Source of the DNA: Candidatus Omnitrophota bacterium
GTDB lineage: Bacteria > Ratteibacteria > UBA8468 > B48-G9 > DTJG01
Length of the DNA: 6,642 bases
Assembly: GCA_023818725.1 (NCBI GenBank)
Contig: JAMWBX010000072.1
Coordinates: 1 to 6,642, forward strand
Direction of reading: 5' to 3'
A model generated the notes under the pieces. That model was not told the origin of the DNA. It made no database searches and worked only from the letters and a program-made list of their open reading frames with translations. The translations under genes were made by a program, and so were the position numbers. This document shows positions 1-6,051 of the stretch, one piece after another (position 1 is the first letter of the stretch; every line of letters starts with the position of its first letter).

Positions 1-1
1 G

Positions 2-319
2 TACGGACTGACCATAAGATATAAGATGCATCACGGGAAAGCAAATGCTATCTGCCTTCCTTACGCACTACAGTTTCTTAAAATGCACAATTATAAAGAC
101 GAAATTGAAAAAATTGAAGAAATTCTGAGTATCGACTCAATTTTCGATATATATAGGCAGTTGCAACTTCCTCTAAAACTAAGGGACATCGGAGTGAATG
201 AAAATGAAATCCCAGTACTCGCGGAAGAAGCAGTAAAAGGCTGTGAAAGAGCATTCAGGAACATGAAAACTGCATACAACCTGGGAGATTTTGTGGAGAT
301 TTTTTCTATGATGTTATGA
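2..319 (+). CDS. Iron-containing alcohol dehydrogenase, C-terminal fragment
   Basis: This is the last 105 residues of a group III (iron-dependent) alcohol dehydrogenase, an NAD(P)H-dependent cytoplasmic enzyme that interconverts aldehydes or ketones and alcohols. The visible signature is the HHGKANA segment (bases 29-49), followed by LPYALQF. It matches the family's HGxxNAxxLPxVLxF stretch, whose histidine is the last ligand of the active-site metal. The tail then follows the family pattern: an all-helical region with an IPVLAEEA segment, and an acidic DFVEIF end that replaces the usual 'ed-iyeil' helix. The frame is open to the left edge, so the N-terminal Rossmann domain and the other metal ligands lie outside the window (full-length members have about 380-400 residues). 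An internal ATG at 26 is not the real start. Substrate cannot be told from this part. It ends 20 bases before ribF, so the two are probably cotranscribed. Confidence 0.85.
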   Translation, partial: YGLTIRYKMHHGKANAICLPYALQFLKMHNYKDEIEKIEEILSIDSIFDIYRQLQLPLKLRDIGVNENEIPVLAEEAVKGCERAFRNMKTAYNLGDFVEIFSMML

Positions 320-324
320 AGTTA

Positions 325-341
325 ATAACTTTATAAGTTAT
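325..341 (+). promoter_or_regulatory. AT-only inverted repeat at the ribF start codon
   Basis: A perfect 7-bp inverted repeat, ATAACTT-TAT-AAGTTAT, runs into the ribF ATG (340-342). Its left arm can pair instead with GTTAT at 313-317, so two mutually exclusive small hairpins can be drawn. No good Shine-Dalgarno sequence lies in front of the ATG. The pairs are all A-T, so the structure is weak and may be chance in AT-rich DNA. If real, it would tie ribF translation to ribosomes finishing the upstream dehydrogenase gene at 319. Confidence 0.2.
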
Positions 342-1272
342 GAAAATGAAGGTCACCAGTATAAATCGTTTCAAAGATTCTAAATTAAAGAGCTGCGTGA
401 TTGGTATAGGTAAATTTGATGGCTTTCATAAAGGGCACCAAAAAATTATCACAGAGATAGTTAAGATGTCAAAAAAATACAATTGTATCCCTGCAATTTT
501 CACAATAAAAAACTATCCCGCAGCTTCAAATATAAGCTCATGGAAAGAAAGGTTGAATGCTTTCAAAAAAAATGGCATCGAATTGTGCTTATGGGCTGAA
601 TTTGCTGCTATCATGAAGGTTTCCCATCACGAATTCCTAAAAATGCTCTCTTCTTTATGCAAAATAAAAGCAATTGTCGTTGGCAAAAATTTTAAATTCG
701 GGTTTCATCGAAAAGGTGATGTTAATTTTCTCAAATCGTGGGCAACCCAGAAAAAAGTGACAGTTAAATTGCTTAAGCCCGTCATAATCAACGGAAGAAC
801 TGTAAGCAGTAGCATAATTAAAAATATGATAAGATCCTCAAAATTTTATGAGGCAGCGAAGATGCTTGGAAGATGGTATTCGCTCAAAGGAGTATGTATT
901 CATGGACGCGCAGAGGGTAGAAACATAGGAATTCCCACAATAAACCTTCAGCTGGAAAACAGAAACAACCCTCTTTCAGAAGGTGTGTATGCATGCATGG
1001 TTAAGCAGAGAAAAAGATTTCACAAAGCAGTCTTTTTCTACGGAAAACCACGGACATTTAGTAATACAGAAACTTCATTTGAGATACATATTCCAGAAAC
1101 TGAAATTGGCAATTCATATGGCAGGACTTTTGAAGTAATTCCTGTTAAAAAAATAAGGAATCCAGAAAAGTTCGATAGTATTGAAGCACTGGCTAACGTC
1201 ATAAAAAATGACATTGCTAAAATGAATAAAATTTTCGCAAAGGAATTTGACGGAATCGAAAAAAAGGTATAG
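340..1272 (+). CDS. ribF: Bifunctional riboflavin kinase / FAD synthetase RibF
   Basis: This enzyme converts riboflavin to FMN and then FMN to FAD in the cytoplasm, using ATP at both steps. The N-terminal adenylyltransferase domain (about residues 1-165) shows GKFDGFHKGH at residues 24-33, which holds the HxGH nucleotidyltransferase motif. It also has VGKNFKFG and a later SSSIIK (156-161) in place of the usual SSTxIR. The C-terminal kinase domain (about 177-300) begins LGRWYSLKG and carries GR..GRNIGIPTIN, a variant of the G-[FY]-PTAN nucleotide/metal motif with T200 and N202. It also has FEIHI with the likely catalytic Glu248, then YGRTFEV and the closing IRNPEKFDS. Its length of 310 residues is normal. 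ATG 340 and ATG 346 (M1 and M3) are both possible starts, and neither has a strong ribosome binding site. No FMN riboswitch precedes it. It lies between the alcohol dehydrogenase and ppdK genes, which suggests housekeeping cotranscription rather than a riboflavin-biosynthesis cluster. Confidence 0.94.
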   Translation: MKMKVTSINRFKDSKLKSCVIGIGKFDGFHKGHQKIITEIVKMSKKYNCIPAIFTIKNYPAASNISSWKERLNAFKKNGIELCLWAEFAAIMKVSHHEFLKMLSSLCKIKAIVVGKNFKFGFHRKGDVNFLKSWATQKKVTVKLLKPVIINGRTVSSSIIKNMIRSSKFYEAAKMLGRWYSLKGVCIHGRAEGRNIGIPTINLQLENRNNPLSEGVYACMVKQRKRFHKAVFFYGKPRTFSNTETSFEIHIPETEIGNSYGRTFEVIPVKKIRNPEKFDSIEALANVIKNDIAKMNKIFAKEFDGIEKKV

Positions 1273-1275
1273 CAT
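1247..1275 (+). promoter_or_regulatory. Possible sigma-70 promoter for ppdK
   Basis: TTGACG (1247-1252, five of six to the -35 consensus) is followed, after 17 bases, by TAGCAT (1270-1275, four of six to the -10). A start of transcription near 1282 would leave a leader of about 38 bases before ppdK. The site overlaps the last codons of ribF, so coding constraint and low complexity may account for it. The -10 is mediocre. Confidence 0.3.
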
Positions 1276-1319
1276 ATTGTGTACTCGCCAAAATTCATTT
1301 CATTAACGGAGGAAGGAAA

Positions 1320-4079
1320 ATGGCAAAGTATGTGTATTTCTTTGGTGGTGGTAAGGCAGATGGCAATGAAAAAATGAAAGATCTTCTTGGCGGAAAAGGA
1401 GCAAACCTTGCAGAAATGGCTGGACATCCTGACCTACGATTGCCTGTTCCACCTGGTTTTACAATCACAACCGAGGTCTGTAACTATTACTATAAACACA
1501 GAAAAACCTATCCAAAAGCATTGAAAAAGGAAGTTGAAGCTGCCTTGAAAAAGGTAGAAAAAATTATGGGTCGTTCATTTGGGAGCCCGGAAAATCCATT
1601 ACTTGTTTCTGTTCGTTCTGGTGCGAGAAGATCAATGCCCGGAATGATGGAGACAGTTTTAAACATTGGTCTTACCACTAAAACCCTTCCGGGCTTGATA
1701 AAGCAAAGCGGCGGTAATGAGAGATTTGCGTATGATGCCTACAGACGATTAATTATGATGTATGCGGATGTGGTTATGGAAAAAGCGCAGGGTATTGAAC
1801 CTGAAGATAACAAGGGCATAAGAAAGTTAATGGATGAAAAGCTTGAAGAACTTAAAAGGCAGAAAAACTATGACAACGATACGCAATTGACAGTTGAAGA
1901 TCTGAAATTTTTAGTGGAAGAGTTCAAAAATCTGGTTAAAGAAAAATTTGGAAGGGATTTCCCAGACAACCCTGAAGAACAACTGTGGGGCGGTATCGGA
2001 GCTGTTTTTGCTTCATGGAATGGCAAGCGTGCAATCGAGTACAGGCGCATTGAAAAAATCCCGGATGACTGGGGAACAGCTGTTAATGTCCAAACAATGG
2101 TTTTTGGGAATATGGGTGCTGATTCCGCTACAGGGGTTGCGTTCACAAGAGATCCAGGAACAGGCGAACCACAGTTTTATGGAGAATATCTTAGCAACGC
2201 TCAGGGTGAAGACGTTGTTGCAGGTATAAGAACGCCTGCACCAATCAACGAATATTCAAAAAATGAACAGAGTAAGCACCTGCCCACTCTTGAATCTTTG
2301 ATGCCAGACGTTTATCAACAGCTTTACAGGATTCAGAAAAAACTAGAAAGACACTATAAGGATATGCTGGACATTGAATTCACAATTGAAAAAGGAAGAC
2401 TTTTTATACTTCAATGCAGGGTTGGAAAGAGAAATGGTGTCGCAGCAGTCAGAATGGCTGCTGATATGTACAGAGAAAAACTTATAGATGCGGAAACTGC
2501 GGTACTTAGAGTTGCCCCCTCCCAGCTTGTGGAACTACTTTTGCCAATGCTTGACCCAAAGGCGGAAGCAACAACAAAACCCATTGCAAAAGGATTACCT
2601 GCTGGTCCAGGAGGAGCCATTGGAAGGGTCGTTTTTACATCAAAGGATGCTGTTGAGTGGGCTAAACGCGGGGAAAAGGTAATACTTGTAAGGGAGGAAA
2701 CATCCCCGGAGGATGTAGATGGTATGCACAAGGCTCAAGCAATATTGACAAGCAAAGGTGGAATGACATCTCATGCAGCGCTTGTAGCAAGAGGATGGGG
2801 TAAGTGTTGCATCGTTGGTTGTTCGGACATAGAAATAGCACCTGATAATAAATCTTTTAGAACAAGAAACGGTCTTGTAGTAAACGAAGGTGACTGGATT
2901 TCTCTTAATGGCACCAAGGGACTTGTTTATACCGGTAAATTGCCTCTTGTAGATGTGGATCTTGATCACAACTTGTCTTATGCTGAATTTATGAAAATAG
3001 TTGATAAAGTCAGGAAATTGAAGGTGCGCGCAAATGCCGATACTCCGGAAGATGCGCGAAAAGCCTTGAAATTTGGTGCAGAAGGAATAGGCCTTTTCAG
3101 AACCGAACACATGTTCTACGGTGAAGGCAGCGATAAACCGTTGTTTCTGCTTAGAAAAATGATAATGAGTAAAGTTCCGGAAGAAAGAAAGAAAGCACTT
3201 GACGAGCTCTTCCCATTTGTGAAAAACGATATCAAAGCCACACTTGAAGTTATGAATGGTTATCCAGTTACGATTCGACTGCTTGATCCACCTCTGCACG
3301 AATTTGTCCCACACGATGAAGAAAAACTCTCGGCTCTTGCAGAGGAACTAAATGTCGATATTGAAGAATTAAAAAAACGGGCAGATTCCCTGAGAGAAAG
3401 TAACCCAATGCTCGGACATAGGGGGGTCAGGCTCGGCATCACCTACCCTGAAATTTCTGAAATGCAGTTTCGTGCGATTCTCGAGGCAGCTGGTGAGCTT
3501 ATTCTTTCAGGGAAAAAGGCACTACCTGAAATTATGATACCTGTCACATGCGATGTTAAAGAACTGATCCATCAAAGAAAAATATTTGACCGCGTTTACA
3601 AAGAGGTATGTTCACATCTTGGTCTTAAAAAAATACCTTATATGTTTGGAACAATGATAGAAATCCCACGAGCTGCCATTACAGCAGACAGAATGGCGGA
3701 GGTTGCCGAGTTCTTCTCTTTCGGGACAAATGACCTCACTCAAATGGGATTTGGTTTTTCCAGAGATGATATAGGCAGTTTTCTGCCTGACTATATCGGG
3801 GAAAAAATTCTTCCGGCAGATCCATTCCAGACTATTGACCAAGAAGGCATCGGAGAGCTCATTTCTATTGGAATTAAAAGGGGTAGAGAAACAAGAAGCA
3901 ATCTGAAGGTAGGCATATGCGGTGAACACGGCGGAGACCCGGATTCTGTAAAATTCTGCCACAGGGTCGGAATGAATTATGTTTCATGCTCTCCTTTCAG
4001 GGTATGCATCGCAAAACACGCAGCCGCCCAGGCAGCAGTGGAGGAAAAGAAAAAAAACATCAAGAAAAACAAAAAATAG
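1320..4079 (+). CDS. ppdK: Pyruvate, phosphate dikinase
   Basis: This cytoplasmic enzyme interconverts pyruvate + ATP + Pi with PEP + AMP + PPi. In anaerobes it serves either PPi-linked glycolysis or gluconeogenesis. The N-terminal ATP-grasp region has LLGGKGANLAEM (22-33) and VRSGARRSMPGMM (98-110). The swivelling phospho-histidine domain has GGMTSHAALVARG with His485. Thr483, two residues before it, is the position phosphorylated by regulatory proteins in plants. The C-terminal PEP/pyruvate barrel shows RTEHMF (594-599), RLLDPPLHEF (from 653), FGTNDLTQ (801-808) and GICGEHGG with catalytic Cys867. It ends with SCSPFRV. The order and motifs are those of PPDK and not of PEP synthase. At 919 residues it is slightly longer than the common 870-900; the extra includes a Lys-rich tail. 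GGAGGAAGG at 1308-1316 fixes the start at ATG 1320. It is preceded by ribF with a 47-base gap. Confidence 0.98.
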   Translation: MAKYVYFFGGGKADGNEKMKDLLGGKGANLAEMAGHPDLRLPVPPGFTITTEVCNYYYKHRKTYPKALKKEVEAALKKVEKIMGRSFGSPENPLLVSVRSGARRSMPGMMETVLNIGLTTKTLPGLIKQSGGNERFAYDAYRRLIMMYADVVMEKAQGIEPEDNKGIRKLMDEKLEELKRQKNYDNDTQLTVEDLKFLVEEFKNLVKEKFGRDFPDNPEEQLWGGIGAVFASWNGKRAIEYRRIEKIPDDWGTAVNVQTMVFGNMGADSATGVAFTRDPGTGEPQFYGEYLSNAQGEDVVAGIRTPAPINEYSKNEQSKHLPTLESLMPDVYQQLYRIQKKLERHYKDMLDIEFTIEKGRLFILQCRVGKRNGVAAVRMAADMYREKLIDAETAVLRVAPSQLVELLLPMLDPKAEATTKPIAKGLPAGPGGAIGRVVFTSKDAVEWAKRGEKVILVREETSPEDVDGMHKAQAILTSKGGMTSHAALVARGWGKCCIVGCSDIEIAPDNKSFRTRNGLVVNEGDWISLNGTKGLVYTGKLPLVDVDLDHNLSYAEFMKIVDKVRKLKVRANADTPEDARKALKFGAEGIGLFRTEHMFYGEGSDKPLFLLRKMIMSKVPEERKKALDELFPFVKNDIKATLEVMNGYPVTIRLLDPPLHEFVPHDEEKLSALAEELNVDIEELKKRADSLRESNPMLGHRGVRLGITYPEISEMQFRAILEAAGELILSGKKALPEIMIPVTCDVKELIHQRKIFDRVYKEVCSHLGLKKIPYMFGTMIEIPRAAITADRMAEVAEFFSFGTNDLTQMGFGFSRDDIGSFLPDYIGEKILPADPFQTIDQEGIGELISIGIKRGRETRSNLKVGICGEHGGDPDSVKFCHRVGMNYVSCSPFRVCIAKHAAAQAAVEEKKKNIKKNKK

Positions 4080-4153
4080 TGAAGTTAATTAAGCGATTAT
4101 TAGCAGAAGAATTTTTGACAAGATTACTGGTGTGAACTTTTAGATACTGTACA

Positions 4154-4193
4154 AGGAGCTTTTTCTTTCTTAAGCTGGCCTGCTCCTCTTTTT
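4154..4193 (+). terminator. Probable intrinsic terminator after ppdK
   Basis: AGGAGC (4154-4159) pairs with GCTCCT (4182-4187), and a run of five T follows (4189-4193). The position, 75 bases after the ppdK stop and before a new promoter, fits termination. The stem is only 6 bp and the loop is long (22 bases). The loop allows an alternative AGCTT/AAGCT pairing, so strength is uncertain. Confidence 0.45.
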
Positions 4194-4199
4194 AATTCT

Positions 4200-4215
4200 C
4201 TCGGTAGATTTTATA
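4200..4215 (+). repeat. 16-base direct repeat, copy 1 (intergenic)
   Basis: CTCGGTAGATTTTATA occurs here and again at 5980-5995. The second copy lies inside the NapH-like gene, where it encodes part of the CPLGRFY segment. Flanking bases do not match. An exact 16-mer shared inside 6.6 kb is unexpected by simple base counting, but no biological role is apparent. Confidence 0.4.
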
Positions 4216-4399
4216 AAAAAGGGCAGGGGACTTTAAGGATAACCCCACAGGTAGGAAATTTTAATCAATTAGATCTAAGTTAAATCCAAGATAAAAAAAC
4301 AAAAAGAATAATAACCACAGATGCTTCATAAGCAAGCTGCCGTTGTAAAAATCTGTTCATAACAACCCAGTGCAAAAAACAAAAAGTCATGTTTTTCAC

Positions 4400-4428
4400 T
4401 TGCCCGTATCTCTGACCGGTGCTATAAT
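4400..4428 (+). promoter_or_regulatory. Sigma-70 promoter with extended -10 for the DUF362 operon
   Basis: TTGCCC (4400-4405, four of six to TTGACA) is followed by exactly 17 bases and TATAAT (4423-4428, perfect). TG at 4420-4421 makes an extended -10, TGCTATAAT. Transcription should start near 4435 and leave a leader of about 77 bases before ATG 4512. It lies downstream of the ppdK terminator and upstream of the three-gene operon, as expected for its main promoter. An imperfect inverted repeat abuts the -35. Confidence 0.75.
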
Positions 4429-4511
4429 CAAAACATGGAAATGACAAGATTAAGAAAAAGGTTAAAATTTTATTTGCTAAGTAACTGAAATTCAATAAAA
4501 AAGGAGACATT

Positions 4512-5405
4512 ATGGACAGAAAGGAATTTTTGAAGATGGCAATTTCGGCTACTTTTGGATTAATCGCTTCGAAATATTCAAGAATTTCACATGTCCCATC
4601 TTTTGCAGCAGAGTCGTTGCCAGAAATTTTTATTTCCAAGGACGGTTCACCCTCTGAAATGACCTTCCGGGTCGTAAAGGCAATGGGCGGTATCAACAAA
4701 TTTGTTAAGAAAGGAAGTAAGGTTGTAATAAAGCCCAACATCGCCTGGAACAGAACCCCGGATCAAGCAGCTACAACCCATCCTGATGTAGTGGGAGCTT
4801 TGGTAAGAATGTGTAAGAATGCAGGAGCTTCTTCTGTGATTGTAACAGATGTGACGTGCCATCCTTGGCAAACAACATTTGTTACAACAGGTATCAAGGA
4901 AGCTGTTGAAAAAGAAGGTGGAATAACGAAAGGTCCTGAAAAATTCAAAACAGTGGAAATCCCTGATGGCATAGTCCTTAAGGAAGCTAGTATCCTTGAG
5001 GACATCCTTGATGCTGATGTTCTTATCAATGTTCCTGTTGCAAAGGTTCATGGCTCCCAGGCGAAAATAACAATTTCGATGAAGAACTGGATGGGAGCAG
5101 TAAAAGACAGGGGGTTTTTCCATAGAACAGACCTTAACCAGTGTATCGCTGATATTTCTTCTTTTTTGAAGCCAGCCCTTACAATCGTGGACGCCACAAG
5201 AATACTTCTCACAAAAGGACCCCAGGGGCCTGGTGAAGTGAAAGAAACAAGAACTGTATTTGGAGGACTGGATTTTGTTGCCCTTGATGCTTATGGTGCA
5301 ACACTTTTAGGGATAAATCCCTCTGAAGTTAAGCATTTACAGATTGCAGAGAAAATGAACCTTGGCAGAGCAGACCTTTCGAAGGTCAGGTTAACCTATG
5401 TATGA
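4512..5405 (+). CDS. DUF362 family protein with an export-type N-terminus
   Basis: This protein belongs to the DUF362 family (often annotated as iron-sulfur-associated), whose biochemical role is not established. The core shows the family's KGSKVVIKPNIAWN (67-80), then THPDVVGALV (89-98). Later come the INVPVAKVHG and MKNWMGAVKDRGFFHR stretches, and near the end the 'ivDa...DavaatllG' region seen as IVDATRILL and LDAYGATLLGINP. The N-terminus MDRKEFLKMAISATFGLIA resembles a twin-arginine signal with RK in place of RR, followed by a short, mildly hydrophobic segment. A possible signal-peptidase site lies after Ala32 (SFA|AE). No cysteine quartet for a [4Fe-4S] cluster is present, unlike DUF362 proteins fused to ferredoxin domains. 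AAGGAG at 4501-4506, five bases before ATG 4512, supports the start. It overlaps the next gene by 8 bases. From context it is an extracytoplasmic partner of the iron-sulfur proteins that follow (inference). Confidence 0.85.
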   Translation: MDRKEFLKMAISATFGLIASKYSRISHVPSFAAESLPEIFISKDGSPSEMTFRVVKAMGGINKFVKKGSKVVIKPNIAWNRTPDQAATTHPDVVGALVRMCKNAGASSVIVTDVTCHPWQTTFVTTGIKEAVEKEGGITKGPEKFKTVEIPDGIVLKEASILEDILDADVLINVPVAKVHGSQAKITISMKNWMGAVKDRGFFHRTDLNQCIADISSFLKPALTIVDATRILLTKGPQGPGEVKETRTVFGGLDFVALDAYGATLLGINPSEVKHLQIAEKMNLGRADLSKVRLTYV

Positions 5406-6051
5406 GAGACACATTTTACGCACATTCAAAGGTTTGAAAAAAAGACAAGTTTTCAGAAGATTTGTTCAGCTTACTAGTATCTTCTTTTTCTTCTTTTTTT
5501 TACACAAAACAGGTGTTTTCCCTTTGCCGGAGAATCTACCTATCAGTATTTATTATAAGCTCAACGGCTTACTTGCATTGGAAGCTGTTATCAATTCTGG
5601 GAAATTTTTATCTTTTCTGTTGCCTGGTTTAATTATGGTTTTTTTGATTTTTATCGTAGGCAATTTTTTTTGCCTCTGGTTGTGCCCGCTTGGTGCAGGT
5701 ATTGATTTCCTTAATTTAATTGTTTTCCGAAAGTTCTGGAAAACTTCTTTTGCAACACCAAAAATTTTAAGAAAGGTTGGGTTGTGGGTTCTTATTTTTG
5801 TCATTGTGTCCTCCATAACTACTTTTATTCTTTCTACCCCTTACATGGGATTTATTTTCGATCCACTTATTATCCTTGGTCAGGCAATGACAAAAATAAA
5901 ACCCTGGCTTGTATTTCTTTCCATCATTTTAATCTCTAGCATACTATTTCCAAGACTATGGTGCAGATGCATATGTCCACTCGGTAGATTTTATACACTG
6001 ATAGGAAGGATTATAAGAAAAAAAAAGAGAACAGGAAAAAATGATGAATAG
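5398..6051 (+). CDS. NapH-like membrane protein with two CX3CP motifs
   Basis: This is an integral membrane electron-transfer protein of the NapH/MauN/NosR-C type, which in known systems passes electrons between quinol and a partner ferredoxin. Four hydrophobic segments are visible (about residues 25-41, 71-91, 127-146 and 170-187). A CX3CP motif follows helix 2 (C92-LWL-C96-PLG) and another follows helix 4 (C189-RCI-C193-PLG). The basic stretches at 111-126 and 207-211 place both motifs and the C-terminus in the cytoplasm under the positive-inside rule. The family's 'DPL' in the second outer loop is present (155-157). At 217 residues it stops just after the second motif, so the C-terminal two-cluster ferredoxin domain of NapH is absent. 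The next gene supplies four clusters. The start ATG 5398 overlaps the DUF362 stop by 8 bases. Six consecutive Phe codons (29-34) lie on T-rich DNA. The exact subfamily and donor are unknown. Confidence 0.85.
   Translation: MYERHILRTFKGLKKRQVFRRFVQLTSIFFFFFFLHKTGVFPLPENLPISIYYKLNGLLALEAVINSGKFLSFLLPGLIMVFLIFIVGNFFCLWLCPLGAGIDFLNLIVFRKFWKTSFATPKILRKVGLWVLIFVIVSSITTFILSTPYMGFIFDPLIILGQAMTKIKPWLVFLSIILISSILFPRLWCRCICPLGRFYTLIGRIIRKKKRTGKNDE
5980..5995 (+). repeat. 16-base direct repeat, copy 2 (inside the NapH-like gene)
   Basis: This is an exact second copy of CTCGGTAGATTTTATA found at 4200-4215. Here it codes for the residues after the second CX3CP motif (LGRFY), so this copy is probably the constrained one. 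Confidence 0.4.
6003..6027 (+). other. Possible slippage site at the gene junction (A9 tract)
   Basis: A run of nine A (6018-6026) followed by G contains the heptamer A-AAA-AAG (6021-6027), in phase with the NapH-like frame. The SD-like AGGAAGGA (6003-6010) lies 10 bases upstream, a layout like the known dnaX -1 frameshift site. A -1 shift would end at TGA 6042-6044, only a few codons early. A net +1 shift, or loss of one A in the transcript, would run open into the next gene and fuse the two proteins. No downstream stimulatory structure was identified, so function is speculative. Confidence 0.2.

Larger units (their letters stand above)
4080..4511. other. Intergenic region between ppdK and the DUF362 operon
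   Basis: This 432-base stretch has no convincing gene. It holds a likely terminator for ppdK (4154-4193) and the promoter of the next operon (4400-4428), both listed separately. Between them are a short GGGG/CCCC hairpin (4226-4229 with 4243-4246, 13-base loop) and an imperfect inverted repeat just before the -35. In that repeat, AGTG 4369-4372 pairs with CACT 4397-4400 and AAAAAC 4375-4380 pairs with GTTTTT 4391-4396, with a two-base bulge. This last repeat touches the -35 and could be an operator, but it is A/T-rich and unproven. I recognise no riboswitch or small RNA. Confidence 0.6.

Noticed and set aside
280..340. An FMN riboswitch before ribF.
   Set aside because: Only 20 non-coding bases precede the gene, too few for the multi-helix RFN element, and none of its conserved blocks are seen.
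1038..1427. A reverse-strand frame spanning the ribF/ppdK junction.
   Set aside because: It is antisense to two conserved genes and to the ppdK ribosome binding site, with no recognisable product.
2640..3314. A 224-codon reverse-strand frame inside ppdK.
   Set aside because: It lies fully antisense to conserved PPDK sequence. The product is rich in Phe, Tyr and Cys, as expected from reverse reading of this coding strand, and matches nothing known.
1320..4079. PEP synthase or PTS enzyme I as alternative identities for the large gene.
   Set aside because: The order of the ATP-grasp, GGMTSHAALVARG and GICGEHGG segments, the length and the RSGARRSMPGMM motif are specific to pyruvate, phosphate dikinase.
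4119..4262. A 48-codon open stretch without a start codon in the intergenic region.
   Set aside because: It has no ATG, GTG or TTG with a ribosome binding site at a sensible place, and it contains the likely terminator. The composition is not convincing. Only the 16-base match to the NapH-like gene is notable.
4280..4741. A 153-codon reverse-strand frame upstream of and overlapping the DUF362 gene.
   Set aside because: It overlaps antisense a well supported gene and its promoter. The product is hydrophobic and low in complexity with no family resemblance, so it is a shadow frame.
5480..5505. A T-rich tract with a run of eight T as a terminator or phase-variable switch in the NapH-like gene.
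   Set aside because: No stem precedes it, and it simply encodes six Phe residues in the first membrane helix. The frame is intact through it.
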